Shown here piece by piece: positions 21,380-32,510 of a stretch of 64,000 nucleotides of DNA. The notes under the pieces are model-generated. The model ran no database searches and was not told where the DNA came from. It saw nothing but the letters and a program-made list of their open reading frames with translations. Each line of letters opens with the position of its first letter. Positions within the stretch are counted from its first letter, which is position 1. The position numbers and the translations under genes were made by a program. Origin of the DNA: Rhynchopus sp. YZ270_cl-10 (taxonomy: Eukaryota > Euglenozoa > Diplonemea > Diplonemida > Diplonemidae); contig OZ037891.1 of the NCBI GenBank assembly GCA_964035575.1, positions 124,001 through 188,000 on the forward strand. Reading direction: 5' to 3'.

Positions 21380-22264
21380 CGTTTACGGAGGGATGAACAC
21401 CTAAAGACGCCTGGGCAAGAAGGGTGGTGTGGTACGTGAGTGTTCGTGTGTAGTGTGGTGTGGTCCTGATGGTGTAGTCTGGTGGGTAGGGTGGGAAAGG
21501 AGTAGGCGGGTGTGAGGTTGGACAGGGGGGGAGAGGAAATAAATGTGGGAAGCGGTGGCGGTGGTGTTTTACTTTTGCCTTCCATTCTCGTTGGGTCTGT
21601 GGAATAAACTTAATTAGATTTTTTTTTTGAATAAAAAAGTGGCTGCTTTTTCAAGAAAAAAAGAGGGGAATTGGGTCCATAGGACCTCCCCGTTGGTGGT
21701 TAATACTGTTTTTTAGAGGGCTAAAAAGGAGTGTCTTCTTTTTGAAAACTTTTTGTCAAACTGTGGGTATCCTATTCGTCCTTTCCAAGATACTCTTTTT
21801 TGTACTGTCCTTTTTTGCTTTTTTGGGGGGCTTTTTTCTTTGAAAAATTAACGGATGTGTAATCAACCACGTAAACACATTGCCTTGTTTCTGATATTTT
21901 TTTTTCTTTGTGGGGGGAAACGTTTCTGTTTTAACTTCCAAACTACATACTCACATCATGCACAAAAGGGCAAAACTAATTCATCTCATTAATGCATATC
22001 GTTGGGTGTTGAGAAAAAAAAGGGGAATTTTTTTTTTGTGTACATCTCAGCCAACAGAGACCGTTGTCTGATTGCTCTTCTTTTGGGTAATATCGCCTGC
22101 GAAGCGCTGCACATAACCATTGCGCAACGCTATAACGTTGCAAAGCTACGCACAACACTTGGCAACACTCTCGAAAGAGGTGTATATGTGTGGAGTGGAA
22201 GGGGGGGAAGTGACAAAAAAAAAAAAAAAAAAAAAAAAAAAGAGAGAGAGAAAAAAATGGTACT

Positions 22265-22308
22265 TATTGCTGCACCAACTGACCCACATACCAGCCATCA
22301 TGAAAGCA
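22265..22308 (+). repeat. Family-E repeat, shortened
   Basis: TTATTGCTGCACCAACTGAC then CCACATACCAGCCATCATGA; the middle of the unit is reduced. Confidence 0.6.
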
Positions 22309-22463
22309 CAAAATATAGGGGGGGGTTGAACTAACTTTTCGTTACACACAACAGGGATAGGACTGGTGGTGGTGTGACTGTGTGGCCAACACCACTACAC
22401 ACGTACTCTTCTCCTGATGATGGGGGGGTTTGACATACAAAAAAAAAAAAAAAAATGGCTTAT

Positions 22464-22491
22464 AAGATGAATCTAAGCGCTTAGTCACCTT
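22464..22491 (+). repeat. Family-A hairpin without a loop
   Basis: AAGATGAATCTAAGC is followed directly by GCTTAGTCACCTT; the two arms are complementary and the usual CTCTCGT loop is missing. Confidence 0.75.
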
Positions 22492-22942
22492 GAAAAAAAA
22501 AATGAAATTGGCAATGCACAACACCTCTGAGATGCGGCATGGTAGGAGGGTAGGGGGGGAAACTGAAAAAGACTTTTTTGGGGTGAAAAAGATGAACTAA
22601 AGCCTTCTAAAACAGAAAAATTTGAAAAGATGAAAGTGCCCATTGTGCACAAAAGAGTCTCTTCTCTGGGAAAGGAGAAGAAGGGAATTCAGAGGGACTA
22701 AAAGAGTGTAGGTGTGCAAAGACCAATGTGATGCATGTGTTGTATGAGTAAATACCCGTCAACCCGATGAGTGTATAAAACGGTATGCAGACGAGGGGAC
22801 ATTTTCCAGCACTCTGGTTGCTTTGAAAAAACAACGCAGAGGAGAGGGAAAAAAACAATCATGATTGGTTTTTTGACAGGTTTTTTTATGACGTGGAAAG
22901 ATGTTCAGTATACCATGTAAAGTTAACTTGGAAAAAAAAAAG

Positions 22943-23059
22943 TTGACTTGAAATACAAAGCCCTCTCGTGAACAGTGTCCCTTTGGTACCGGCTGTACCG
23001 GAGGGGGTGGACACCCCAACCATTGCAGTCCTACATCCATTTCGTGGTTTACATCTGAT
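22943..23059 (+). repeat. Family-C structured repeat, full length
   Basis: TTGACTTGAAATACAAAGCC, CTCTCGTGAACAGTGTCCCT, a GGTACCGGCTGTACCGG hairpin, GGGGTGGACACCCC, then CAGTCCTACATCCATTTCGT. Two small internal inverted repeats are visible. Confidence 0.9.
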
Positions 23060-23268
23060 ATAAAAGGGTGCACAACACACATCTCGTCTTGCTCGCATCC
23101 ATCACCCATTTACCCTACTATGTGTTTTTTCTTTGTTTGGTTCATTCCAAGAGACCCATGCGGCTCGATGCAAACCTACCTGTTCCCGGGTGAGGTGAGC
23201 ATAACGAGATTGTGGAATGATGGGTGCCGTGGTACTGACATCGAGCAGATCTAAAAAAAAATAAAAGA

Positions 23269-23320
23269 GAAGTTGAAAGTGTAAACACCTCACCGTTTCA
23301 TCGGCAGACGCAGGCACTGA
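23269..23320 (+). repeat. Family-F structured repeat
   Basis: AGAAGTTGAAAGTGTAAACA, CCTCACCGTTTCATCGGCAG, ACGCAGGCACTGA. A second clear copy is at 31560. Confidence 0.75.
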
Positions 23321-23340
23321 AATAAAATAAAACCCCGGTC

Positions 23341-23374
23341 AGATGATACTAAACCTTGCGTGCTCAGTCACCTA
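23341..23374 (+). repeat. Family-A hairpin repeat
   Basis: AGATGATACTAAACC and GTGCTCAGTCACCTA around TTGC; a diverged stem. Confidence 0.6.
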
Positions 23375-23493
23375 TAGTACCCTTTTTCTTCCTTTTTTTC
23401 AGACAAAAAAACAAGAGAAAGCTTGAATCTTGAAAGATGGGGGGAAAAGGTAAGACCCAACAAAATCTCAGGACGCAGCGTCAAAGAACAGTA

Positions 23494-23529
23494 AAATGAA
23501 CCTCAGCCTCTCCGTGATTTATTCACCTT
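23494..23529 (+). repeat. Family-A hairpin repeat
   Basis: AAATGAACCTCAGCCTCTCC then GTGATTTATTCACCTT; loop kept, inner stem partly lost. Confidence 0.55.
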
Positions 23530-23930
23530 GAGAAAAGGGCAGCCCAGTAAGGGGAAGCATCATCTTATCGTAAAGGGGAAAGGGCATATTGATAGAATAG
23601 AAAAACTTTGAAAAGACTCTTGTTAACCCTTCTTTTGGCTTCTTTTGGAACTATTTCACATAAAATCTTTCCAAAAAAAGAAGAAAAATTGATCAAAAAA
23701 TCTCCGAGTAGAAGCCACTTCAGGTTGTGGACGTATATGCTCACCTCAGTCCGTAAAGGGTTAAAGCTTCTTTTGTGGTAATGTTGCTTCTTCTTTTTGA
23801 GAAACATCGGATATCTTCATTTTTTGCAGCAATCAACAAAGCATTCTTGAAAAAACTGTAGTGTAGTTGCCACATGGCGCAAAAAAAAATTTCCACAAAA
23901 AAAAAAAAAAAAAAACATAAACAGATGTGT

Positions 23931-26380
23931 TTAATCCAACCCTGCTGCCTCAAGCACTGCTACGAGAACGATGGAGAGGGGGAAGATGGAGATGATGAAG
24001 AGCCCTTGGTACGTGACGTAGTGCTTCTTCATGGCGAACACGAACATGATGTACTCCACGAAGAGGATGGAGATAGTCTCTGCAGAGTACTGCCACACGA
24101 GGTCCGACTGCTGCACAATCTTGAAGAGGAAGATCGCAAGGCAGAAGGTGTTGTTCATGCACGCCGCACCGAGAAGCGTCGAGATCGAAATCGTCATCGT
24201 CTTGACCGTCTTCTTCAGTGCATAGTTGTAAGCAGCAATGAGCTCTGATGCGTTCGAGGCAAGAGGTGCCAGAACAAAGGAGACATAGAACGCTTTGACA
24301 CCACTGCGTTTGCCAAGGTTGGCAAGGATGTCGCACATCGGGTCGCTGAAGAACATAACAATGGTCGTGCCAATAAGCATTTGAGTCATCGCACGCTTCC
24401 AAATCTCACGCTGCTGCGCCGGCTGGGAGAGGTCCTTCCCCTCCATCCCCTCAGGCACTTCAAGCTCCTCGTCCTCATCGTAGTCCTCCTCCTCCATCTC
24501 TTCTGTGGCACGTGCCTGGACCTGCTGTGGTGCCTCGTCCACACGCACGCTGCCTGCAAAGTTGTGTTCGCTGCTCTCAAGAACATAATCCCAACAGATC
24601 TTGCTGAAGCGGGGGAGTGTCAGGGATTCACCTTCAGCGGAGTCTTTCTGTGGATTGGGGGGAAATGGTTTTGTTTATTGGGAGGATAAATAATGGACAA
24701 AGAAGATGAAAAGTGTACACATATTATGAGGATGAAGTGAAAGGGTGTGAATGAGGGTAAAAAAAATATATCCTGTGGCTAAAGTAAAAGAGAGAACGGG
24801 ACATACCAGCTTATGCCAGAGGGAGGTGCCGGTCATGTGGAGGTCGGTGAGGAGCTTTCCTACTTCCATGCTGTGGGAAGGGTGGTGGTGGTGGAAAGGC
24901 TTTCAAGAAAGCACATACGAGTCGATGATCTCGGGGCCTTCCTCGGACTTTGAGGTGTTGTATTTGTTGAAGAGTTTGACAATAGCGCGGTCGAAGTTGA
25001 GCTTCGCTGCACCGTCTGTGAGGTTGTGCAGCTCAAGGTCGTCGCCCCCGCTGCAGCACCAGCCGCCCTCATGCCCGGTGCTGAGGAAGACACAGAAGTC
25101 GAGGTTGAGGCCCTTCTTCAGTGCGTTCTTCCCGATCTCTTCGATCTTCCTGTCACGCTTGCCGCCGTCGTCCTCGGAGGACTGCCGCACCTGGTCGTAG
25201 ATGTACGCAATGAAGAGCAGGATCGAGAGGACCAACCCCGCCACGATGTACGGCTTCTCGCTGTTGTGCTTGCTCACGAGGCAGTCGTCGAAGAGCGGTG
25301 CCAGCTCCTCGGGTGTCATGCTGGTTCCGTTCTCGTAGTTCGACGCCTCGTCGCAGTTGCAGTCTGTGTACTGGCAGTGGAAGCCAAAGCCGGGGAACTG
25401 CACAACAATGTAGGAGATGGAGGTGAGGAGCATGAAGAAGCCTGCACGGCGGATCGAGTCGTCGACCGTGACACCTGTTGCGAAGAGGAGCTTCGAGGAG
25501 TCGAGACCTTCGCTGAGTCTGTCGGAAGGCTTGCCAGAGTACTTCGGGACAGGCACCTCAGAGATGAGGGACACGCCTGCTGCAGCACCGCCAGGGCCGC
25601 TGCTGGCCTTAGGCACTGCTAGGTCGACCTTGCCTGCCCACATCGCAAGGAACCAGGGAATCGTAAGCAGCATGATCGTGGACCCTGCCAGCGCACCCAC
25701 CCCCACAGTCAGCTGGTCCGACCCGGAGAATAGAATAATGGCACCGTCGGGCACAGCACCCAAGATGGGGAGCACGATGCTCCCGACCAGGTCTTTGTAG
25801 GGTGTCAGCAGGAGCAGCTCGCTGCCCTCGCTGATCATGTTCGAGCTCATGAACAGAACGTAGGCGTACGCTGCGCCGTGGAGGAGGACCTGGGGTGTGG
25901 GAAAGATCGCAACAAGTAGAAGTAATAAGGAAAAAAAATGGTGATGTATGGGCCCCAAGTCTCTGGTGCGAGAGGGGAAAAAGAGAAAGGTGTATGAGAT
26001 GAACCTAAGCACCTCGTATCTTAGTCACCTTTGATCACAATCGTTAAATTGAACGATGAATAATATATGATGTCTCACGTGCATACAGATCTATTTAAGA
26101 AAGTGTAAGCAGGCACACAGGACTCACCTTTAAAAGAGTTAAGGTGACCTGAATACAAAACCCTCTCGAGACAGTGTAGAGTTAACGTACACCTATGGAA
26201 TGCTTCTCGACCCTTCTTTTAAAAAGTGAAGTTGATAGTGCAAACGCCTCTGGGACGCAGGCACTGGATAAAAAAGATGTGGAAAGACATGGCACATACC
26301 TGCACGAAGCCATAGAACGCATCTACGTCTTCACCCATGTTCTCTGGGTCCACGAACAGACTACTTATAAAACTCCCCAT
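23931..26380 (-). CDS. EF-hand-like Na+/Ca2+ or cation/Ca2+ exchanger (NCL/CAX type)
   Basis: Multi-pass antiporter moving Ca2+ against Na+ or H+. Exons: 26380-26300, 25889-24919, 24870-24807 and 24647-23931, joining to 610 residues. The first alpha repeat contains SEGSELLLLTP and GSIVLPILGAVPDG plus GVGALAGSTIMLLTIPW, as in plant NCL exchangers. The second contains APLASNASELIAAYNYA and SISTLLGAACMNNTF. Between them is a long cytosolic loop with an EF-hand-like helix-loop-helix (AIVKLFNKYN, then MEVGKLLTDL) that is split by a 48-base intron, and an acidic stretch (EEEDYDEDEELE). The start MGSFISSL is preceded 15 bases earlier by CACCCAG. Family is secure; the counter-ion is not. Intron 1 (25890-26299) holds family A, C and D repeats. 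Confidence 0.92.
25996..26032 (+). repeat. Family-A hairpin in an exchanger intron
   Basis: GAGATGAACCTAAGC and TCTTAGTCACCTT with the variant loop ACCTCGTA. Inside intron 1 of the exchanger gene, antisense to it. Confidence 0.8.
26144..26180 (+). repeat. Family-C repeat, short, in an intron
   Basis: GACCTGAATACAAAACCCTC then TCGAGACAGTGTAGA. Inside intron 1 of the exchanger. Confidence 0.7.
26225..26267 (+). repeat. Family-D repeat, first half, in an intron
   Basis: AGTGAAGTTGATAGTGCAAA then CGCCTCTGGGACGCAGGCAC. Inside intron 1 of the exchanger; the second hairpin of the family is absent. Confidence 0.75.
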
Positions 26381-27158
26381 TGCTGCGTCCGATGCCTGGG
26401 TGGTGGAAGGGTGTGACAGATGACAGATGTGAAAGAGGGGGGGACCAAAAGAACAAAGCAAAGTCGCAGAGGGGGTGGTACTAGATGCTGTACACATTCC
26501 TTATCTGGGTGCATGAGTGTTGCAGGGAGAGGAGAAGTGTGGTAGGTCAGAGCCTCCCAGGGTGGCATGCTGGAAAGCCGCCACCCAGGAAAAGACTCAT
26601 TTTGTCTAGGGGATCCCCACGTTCCCCACGTCCCCTCCCCATGTATGGGCCCATTCCCTTTAGCCAGTGGCAAATAGCGGTGCAAACGGGTGGGTTGGAT
26701 CTGTCGCGTATTGTGCTGTCTGTTCGCTGTGAAGGGGGTGGTGTGTCTCTAAGTGGTGAGAGGTGGCTGTGATCCCCTGCTTGCGTGCGGCAGACGCCGT
26801 CTCGGTGCGGTACTATTTCTTCTTCTTTTTCCCTTTCGGGTCATTTGCATTCTGTTGTGTGTTGTGTGGTTGCAGGTCTTTGTCGTGCAAAAATAACCCA
26901 TATAATTTCTGTTCAGGAGAAAGTATATGGGTTATACAGAGGTGCGGGGGGAAGCATATTGCCTGGTACAACACATTCCTGCACTGGATATTTGAATTGA
27001 GATGTTTAAACGACCCCCAGATACACGACACAAAAAGCAATTTCGTTTATCGCACCGCAAAAGGTTTGTGTTTTTCACTGATGAATGTGAGTGATGTTAG
27101 CGGAAAAACAATACGCTAAAGCGGGCACGCACCATCCGTCGTTTTCCATTTCTATTCG
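26381..27158. other. Intergenic region, exchanger / TPR genes
   Basis: No gene seen. Includes the exchanger's pyrimidine tract and CACCCAG acceptor (26396 onward, minus strand) and the probable 3' UTR of the TPR gene. Confidence 0.5.
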
Positions 27159-29335
27159 TCAATGCTTGATAACACAAAAATAAAAATCTTGCGAGATGGC
27201 AGAGTCTCTGGTGCATATCATGATTTCGCTGAACGCAGCTCTCTAAAAGATACGCTTGCTTTGACGGAAGCCTCCATATCGTGTACGTCGAAGTCGACGT
27301 TTTGCTCTTAAGATGAAGATGCAAATGTGTTACATACCCGCAATGCATTCAGGCTGTCGTGGAAGGCAGAGAACCCCTGCACCGCCATCCACCCATACTG
27401 AAACTCGTTGAACAGCTCGGAGTGTGCGAACGGCTGTAAAAAAGAAAAGTAAAAAAAGTTGGTAAAGATGCCAACCCCTCCCTGCCCTACAAGACAACAA
27501 AATGATAGACGACAACACTGTACACAGACGGATGACGGAATGGCTTATGCAGAGTTGGGGTTTTGCTATTATTTTACTTGTTTGTCAATAAGTTGTTCAC
27601 ACGCAACAAATCCAGACACAAACTCCAATTTTTTATTTTTATAATTATTTTTCGGCAAGATGAACCTAAGCCTCCGCTCAGCCATCTCTCCCTCCCTAGC
27701 AACCATCTGCTGTCTCCCCACACATACCTCCAACGCCTTCATCGAGAGGTAGTAGTCCTCAAGCATCTTCCACGACAGGAGGGGGACCTGCATCGCTGTC
27801 TCCTCTGTGTGCACGACAGGCACGATGCCGCCTATGGAGTCGGGTGCTTCCTCACCCTCGGGTGGTGTCCCGAGGAGCGCAAAGAAGCCGTTCTTGACGC
27901 GCAGGGCGATCACGACACACGGCTGCACCTGCGTGACGTCGTGCCCACAGCGTTGTGCCTGCTCGAAGTTCGTTGCTGCCTTCACAAGCTGTGTGACGTA
28001 GTGTTCGCTGCGTGAAGGGGTGCAAAGCTCCTCTCCAGCTGGGCTGCCAAACCTGCAGCCAAAGTACCAATTCGCGAGGAAGAAGTGCGGGCCTGCGAGG
28101 AACGCTGCTGGGGGTCCCTTCTCGCCGGTGAGCGAGACAAGCGTTTCGTAGTCCTTCGCTGCTGCGACTGTGTCGCCGTCGCCACCACGCGCCAGGAAGC
28201 ACGCAGCACGGCGGCTCAGTGCGTCGGCATGCGCCGCATCGAAGGCGAGGCACATCGTGAAGTCGCTGATCGCGTTCGCGCGCAGTGCTGGCTTCGCGTC
28301 TGCCTCGTCTTGGAAGATGATACCACGTCTGTGGAAGGCAGACGTCATCTTCTCGTCGGGCAGGTCCAACTCAAGTGCACGCGACAGCATTGTCTTGCTG
28401 CTTTCGATGTACTCTGCGCCAATCATGTCGTACAGATCAGCAATGCGCATATGCATCTCACCGTTGGTAGGGAGCAGCTTCAGCACACTGAGGAAGAGGT
28501 TCAACGCTAGCAACAGGCTTTGTGCGTCGCCCTTTGCTATGAGCTGCTCGCCTTGGTTGATGTACGGTGTTGGGAAGTCGTTGTCGAGCTGCACTGCACG
28601 CGCGAAGTGGAAGCGTGCATCCTTCATCTCAGACATACGTTCGTACAACTCCCCTAGGTTGAAGTGCAGATACGGATCTGATGAGTCCACTTCATCCGCA
28701 CGCAGCAGAAGCTCCTTCGCCCTGGGAAGGTTCCCCGCATCGAGATGCGTCTTCCCCGCAATCAACAGCGAATCATACGTCGGGTCCGTTATCAACATGT
28801 ACTTATCATATTCGTCTGCCGCCTGCTGCAACACTGCCTCAGCACCTTGCGACAGCACGGTGTAGCACTCCGCACGCTCCTTGAAGATACGCACGCTGTC
28901 CCAACTGCCGCTCAGGTACTGTTCGGGCACCTTCTCCAACGCCTTTGAGTAGTACATCACAGCGTGTTCGTGCTGGGTACGTTGCTTATAGAGGTCCCCA
29001 AGCGTCATGTACACATAGGGACTCTCAAGACCCATACGGATTGCTTCAAGGATCAGACCAGTCGCGTCCTCAAGCTGCCCGCTTTCCATGAGCTTCAGTG
29101 CTTCTTCGAAGGTGCGGCCTGCAGAAGGGTTGCTTACCGTTGCGGCGCTTGTGGCAACAATGTCCACATGCCCCATAGGAGCTGTTTTGCGTTTGTCACG
29201 CACAGCCAAACGGTAGTCCTCTAACACCTTGACACTCAGGTCACATCGCAGACTAGGAAGCTTTGCACCCTTCCGTTTCATGGGTGGATAAGAGATTTTG
29301 CTTTGAATATCGGATCTGCTGAGGAGGAGCGTCAT
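27159..29335 (-). CDS. Tetratricopeptide-repeat protein, unknown role
   Basis: Exons: 29335-27728 (536 codons), 27433-27338 (32 codons) and, by best guess, 27242-27159 (27 codons plus TGA), giving 595 residues. From about residue 75 to 470, TPR-like helical pairs follow one another, for example ALKLMESGQLEDATGLILEA, YMTLGDLYKQRTQHEHAVMY, and HFNLGELYERMSEMKDARFH with the small/large residue pattern of TPR motifs. The N-terminus is basic, and the tail (PFAHSELFNEF, FSAFHDSLNALR) is outside the repeats. Such proteins scaffold complexes, including flagellar and transport machinery; I cannot choose among them. The last exon rests on the acceptor TATCTTTTAG; if that intron is not spliced, the frame ends nine codons later at 27308. 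Intron 1 holds a family-A hairpin. Confidence 0.85.
27657..27687 (+). repeat. Family-A hairpin in a TPR-gene intron
   Basis: AAGATGAACCTAAGCCTCCG then CTCAGCCATCT. Inside the first intron of the TPR gene, antisense to it. Confidence 0.65.
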
Positions 29336-30150
29336 CGTTGAGGAAGAGGAGTGGAGTGGGGAAAGGGGAAAAGGAGAAGGAGAAAGGGGAAAGGGGGGAG
29401 AGGAGAATAAACCCCCCCTCCGTTGTGTTTGGTCCTAGTGGGGTGGTAGGGTGAGGAAGGTGTTTTGGAGATGGTGAAGAAGGGTTTGGAATTCAATGAA
29501 AAAATGAAGAGGAAGGTGTGTGGCTTTTTTTGTGTGTTGTGTTTGCTTTCTTGCTGTTTTTGTTTTGCTTTTTTTTTGCTTTTTTTCTTGTAATCGTCAA
29601 TGTTTTAATCCCTTTATTGCACCTACTGAGCAAAAGAGATCTTTCTGTACCCAATTTTGCTTTTTGTCCATTTTTTATCGAAAAAAAAAAAAATAGATAT
29701 TTTTTTACAGCACTGATTTACCTTTCCCACTCCGAGAAAAGAAAAAAACACCCACCTCTTTTTGTCCTTTCGCATTCTCTTGAGATGGCAGACTAGAAAA
29801 ACACTGAAGCACACATCAAAAAAAAGAAAAAGAAAAAAAAAATCGGAAGAGGAGATTTGAGGGGGAACAGGACAATCAACCAAGGGCGCATAAGCATAAG
29901 AAGAGCTCTTACTTGGAAAAGACAATTTGTGGGAAATTGGGGGAGAGTAATGAGAAGAACTGGGCTGTATGGGGGAAGAAGGACTGAGGAAGAAAAAGGG
30001 AGGGGAGAGAGAAATACAATACCCCCACCTCCACCCCCCCCTCCCTGCCCCCTACCTGAAACCTAAAACCCCAAACAAAGAACCCAAACAAAAGAATCAG
30101 AAGATTAAAAAAAAAAATATTTCTTTCTCTCCTTCATTTTTGTTATTTGT

Positions 30151-30183
30151 AAGATGAATGTGTATCGTGTACAGCATGCATCC
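30151..30183 (+). repeat. Family-B hairpin repeat
   Basis: AAGATGAATGTGTATCGTGT then ACAGCATGCATCC; a diverged member. Confidence 0.55.
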
Positions 30184-30300
30184 AAAGGAATACCATCAGG
30201 GAATCCTTTCCAGAACGTATATAAAAAAAACCAACAGGGATGGGAATGGGAGGGAACACAAATCCTCCAATGCAAATAATGGGGGGAAAAAAAAAGTAGA

Positions 30301-30413
30301 GTTGAAATACAAAATCCCTCTCGTGAACAGTGCACCTTTGGTACCGGCTGTACCGGAGGGGGTGAACACCCAACCATGCAGTCCTACATCCATTTTCATG
30401 GTTTACATCTGAC
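30301..30413 (+). repeat. Family-C structured repeat, full length
   Basis: GTTGAAATACAAAATCCCTC, TCGTGAACAGTGCACCTTTG, GTACCGGCTGTACCGGAGGG, then CAGTCCTACATCCATTTTCA. Nearly collinear with 22943-23059. Confidence 0.9.
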
Positions 30414-30556
30414 CAAAAAAGAGGATTTTATTTTCCCCCCCAGCAATTTTCCCCCCAAAAAAAAAGGGGGGAAGTTAAACGCAAATCGGGTGGAGACCAG
30501 ACTCTTCCTCAAAAAAAAAGGGGGAAAGGAATAAAAAAAAGAAGCTTTTTTTTTTA

Positions 30557-30595
30557 AAGATGAACCAAAGGTTCGATACTTTTTTTTGTCACCTT
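30557..30595 (+). repeat. Family-A hairpin repeat, diverged
   Basis: AAGATGAACCAAAGGTTCGA then TACTTTTTTTTGTCACCTT; the outer stem is kept. Confidence 0.55.
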
Positions 30596-31040
30596 CTTTT
30601 TTAAAAAAATATGCGAATACAGAGAAAAACACTTGACGCCCTCTCTTCCATGAACCTCTCTTGCCTCTTGAGGCGTGTTAAATGCCATGCAAAAAGGATT
30701 TTTGAGGAAAACAGTACCATGGGTTGTGGTGGGTCATCTAAGGGTCTTTCTGTAACGCTATTTTGGTACATTTTAGTCTAAAAAAAAAAGGACTTCAAAA
30801 AAATGAAGGAACCAAAAAAAAACCAAAAAAAGCGCCACTCAAATGCACAATAATCACCTTTTCTCAGAAGCGAAAAAGGGTTAAAGAAATGTGTTGTGCG
30901 GGAAGAGAGAAAATAGAAATGGAAAAAAAAGGGGGGGGAGCTTAACACTCCACTCTACAAGGAAGGTTTGTAGCGGTGTCTCCAATTTGGGGGGACGATT
31001 TGCGATTTATTTTTTTTGCTTAAAAATGTGTCATTTTTTT

Positions 31041-31112
31041 TGTTTTTGTCGTATCGACGAGATTTGTGCTCAAAATGCCGGCCGAAGCCCGTTGTACTAC
31101 AAAAGGTGTAAA
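31041..31112 (+). repeat. Family-N dispersed repeat
   Basis: TGTTTTTGTCGTATCGACGA and CTCAAAATGCCGGCCGAAGC, then a GTACTACAAAAGGTGTA tail. Related copies are at 47491, 49273 and 56726. Confidence 0.6.
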
Positions 31113-31559
31113 GTAGACCATTCAGACGGTCTTTTCGTCATATCATTTTATCGACACTTTCTCAAAGGCTGTTGAGGAATGTGTAGTACATCATTTAAAC
31201 CTTTTTTTAGTGCAGTTGCACCATTTTGTTTGCATTTTTTTTTTTTTGGAGGTCCCAAGCTAGAGGGGAGGCATGCAATTTGAGGGATTTATCTAACGAA
31301 AGAATGTCTCAAAAAGACGCGATAGCGAAAGTGGGGGTGGGAGTTGAGCTCTTATTTTATTTTGCGTTGTGCGTCATCCTTGTCTTGGGTGTCAAATTGG
31401 GGTGGGATTTTTTATTTTGCAATTTGCTTCCGTGTTTTTTTGTTCGTTTTGTATCATGGTCTGTAGACTAGGTACAAAACTTTTTGTTTGTTCGGGTGAT
31501 TTCAGTGAATCCTCCCCAAAAAATTAATCCGCGGGAGGGACTGGGTAAAAAAAAAAGAG

Positions 31560-31610
31560 GAGTTGAAAGTGCAAAGCTCCTCACCGTTCATCGGCGGACG
31601 CAAACACTGA
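31560..31610 (+). repeat. Family-F structured repeat
   Basis: GAGTTGAAAGTGCAAAGCTC then CTCACCGTTCATCGGCGGAC and GCAAACACTGA. Confidence 0.75.
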
Positions 31611-32510
31611 CTTTAAAAAAAAAAAAAAATGTGAAAAAAATGTGTGGGGGAAAAGAAAATTTGAAAAGACGAAGATGAACAGATGCACATACATCTTTAA
31701 AAAGCAAACAACGTGGTAGATGAAATACAGCCCACAGACAGTTGGGCGGATCACGTGAAAAAAGGGGGGAAAGGGGAGAGGGATAATTGCCATCGTGGGT
31801 GTTGTTTTTTTGAGCGTTTACGATAAAAAAAAAGAAATTTTTGATAGGGGTAACCCTCAACCTCTCTGTGCATATGTTACCCTTTGTAAAAGTATTGGCA
31901 ATTTTTTGTGGAGGCTGGATCAAAAGAAAGAAAGAAAGAGGAAAAGAATGCAAACAAACAAAAAGAGAGATTTTTTTTTTTTTTTTCAAAAGATGCACAG
32001 AACCAAACACCTCTTCTTTGCCCCCTTGTATTATATAATCTTTTTTTCGCAAAAAAAAACTTCTACTTTCACTTAGAGAAGTCTTCCGGATACTTTAGTA
32101 TATTATTTTTTTATGCCGGGGGCAACAAAAAAAACCCCCCTTTTTTGTGTTTGCAAAACCTTTTTCGAACCAATATCTCAAAAATAAAAATGGGTCAAAA
32201 TCGAACAAAATCTGAGACCTTTTTTTACACTTTTTTTATGAGAGGGAAACCCCTCAAAGATGAAAGGGGGCCTCTCAGGGGCGCACTCAATACATCTTTT
32301 TTATATTTTTTTTGCAGGAATATATCCATACACATTTTACAAGAAAAGCCCGCTATCTTAGGAGAAATAAACTATATCCCCTATCCCACCCTTTTTTTTT
32401 TGAACTTTTTTTTTTTTTTTGGAAAAATCCTATGCAAAACACCCTTCTGGATGCCCCACAATGCCCCTTTTTTGTTTCTTTTTTTTTTTTAGCAACATTA
32501 CTTTTTTCCT

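Larger units (their letters stand above)
21380..23930. other. Intergenic region with dispersed repeats
   Basis: No gene seen. Leader of COQ4 (acceptor TCTTTAG at 21401), A/T runs, and repeats: family E (22265-22308), A (22464, 23341, 23494), C (22943-23059) and F (23269-23320). Confidence 0.65.
29336..32510. other. Intergenic region, AT-rich with repeats
   Basis: No gene seen. A CT-rich leader precedes the TPR gene (29336-29400, minus strand). The rest is A/T and G runs, with repeats of families B (30151), C (30301), A (30557), N (31041) and F (31560). Confidence 0.6.
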
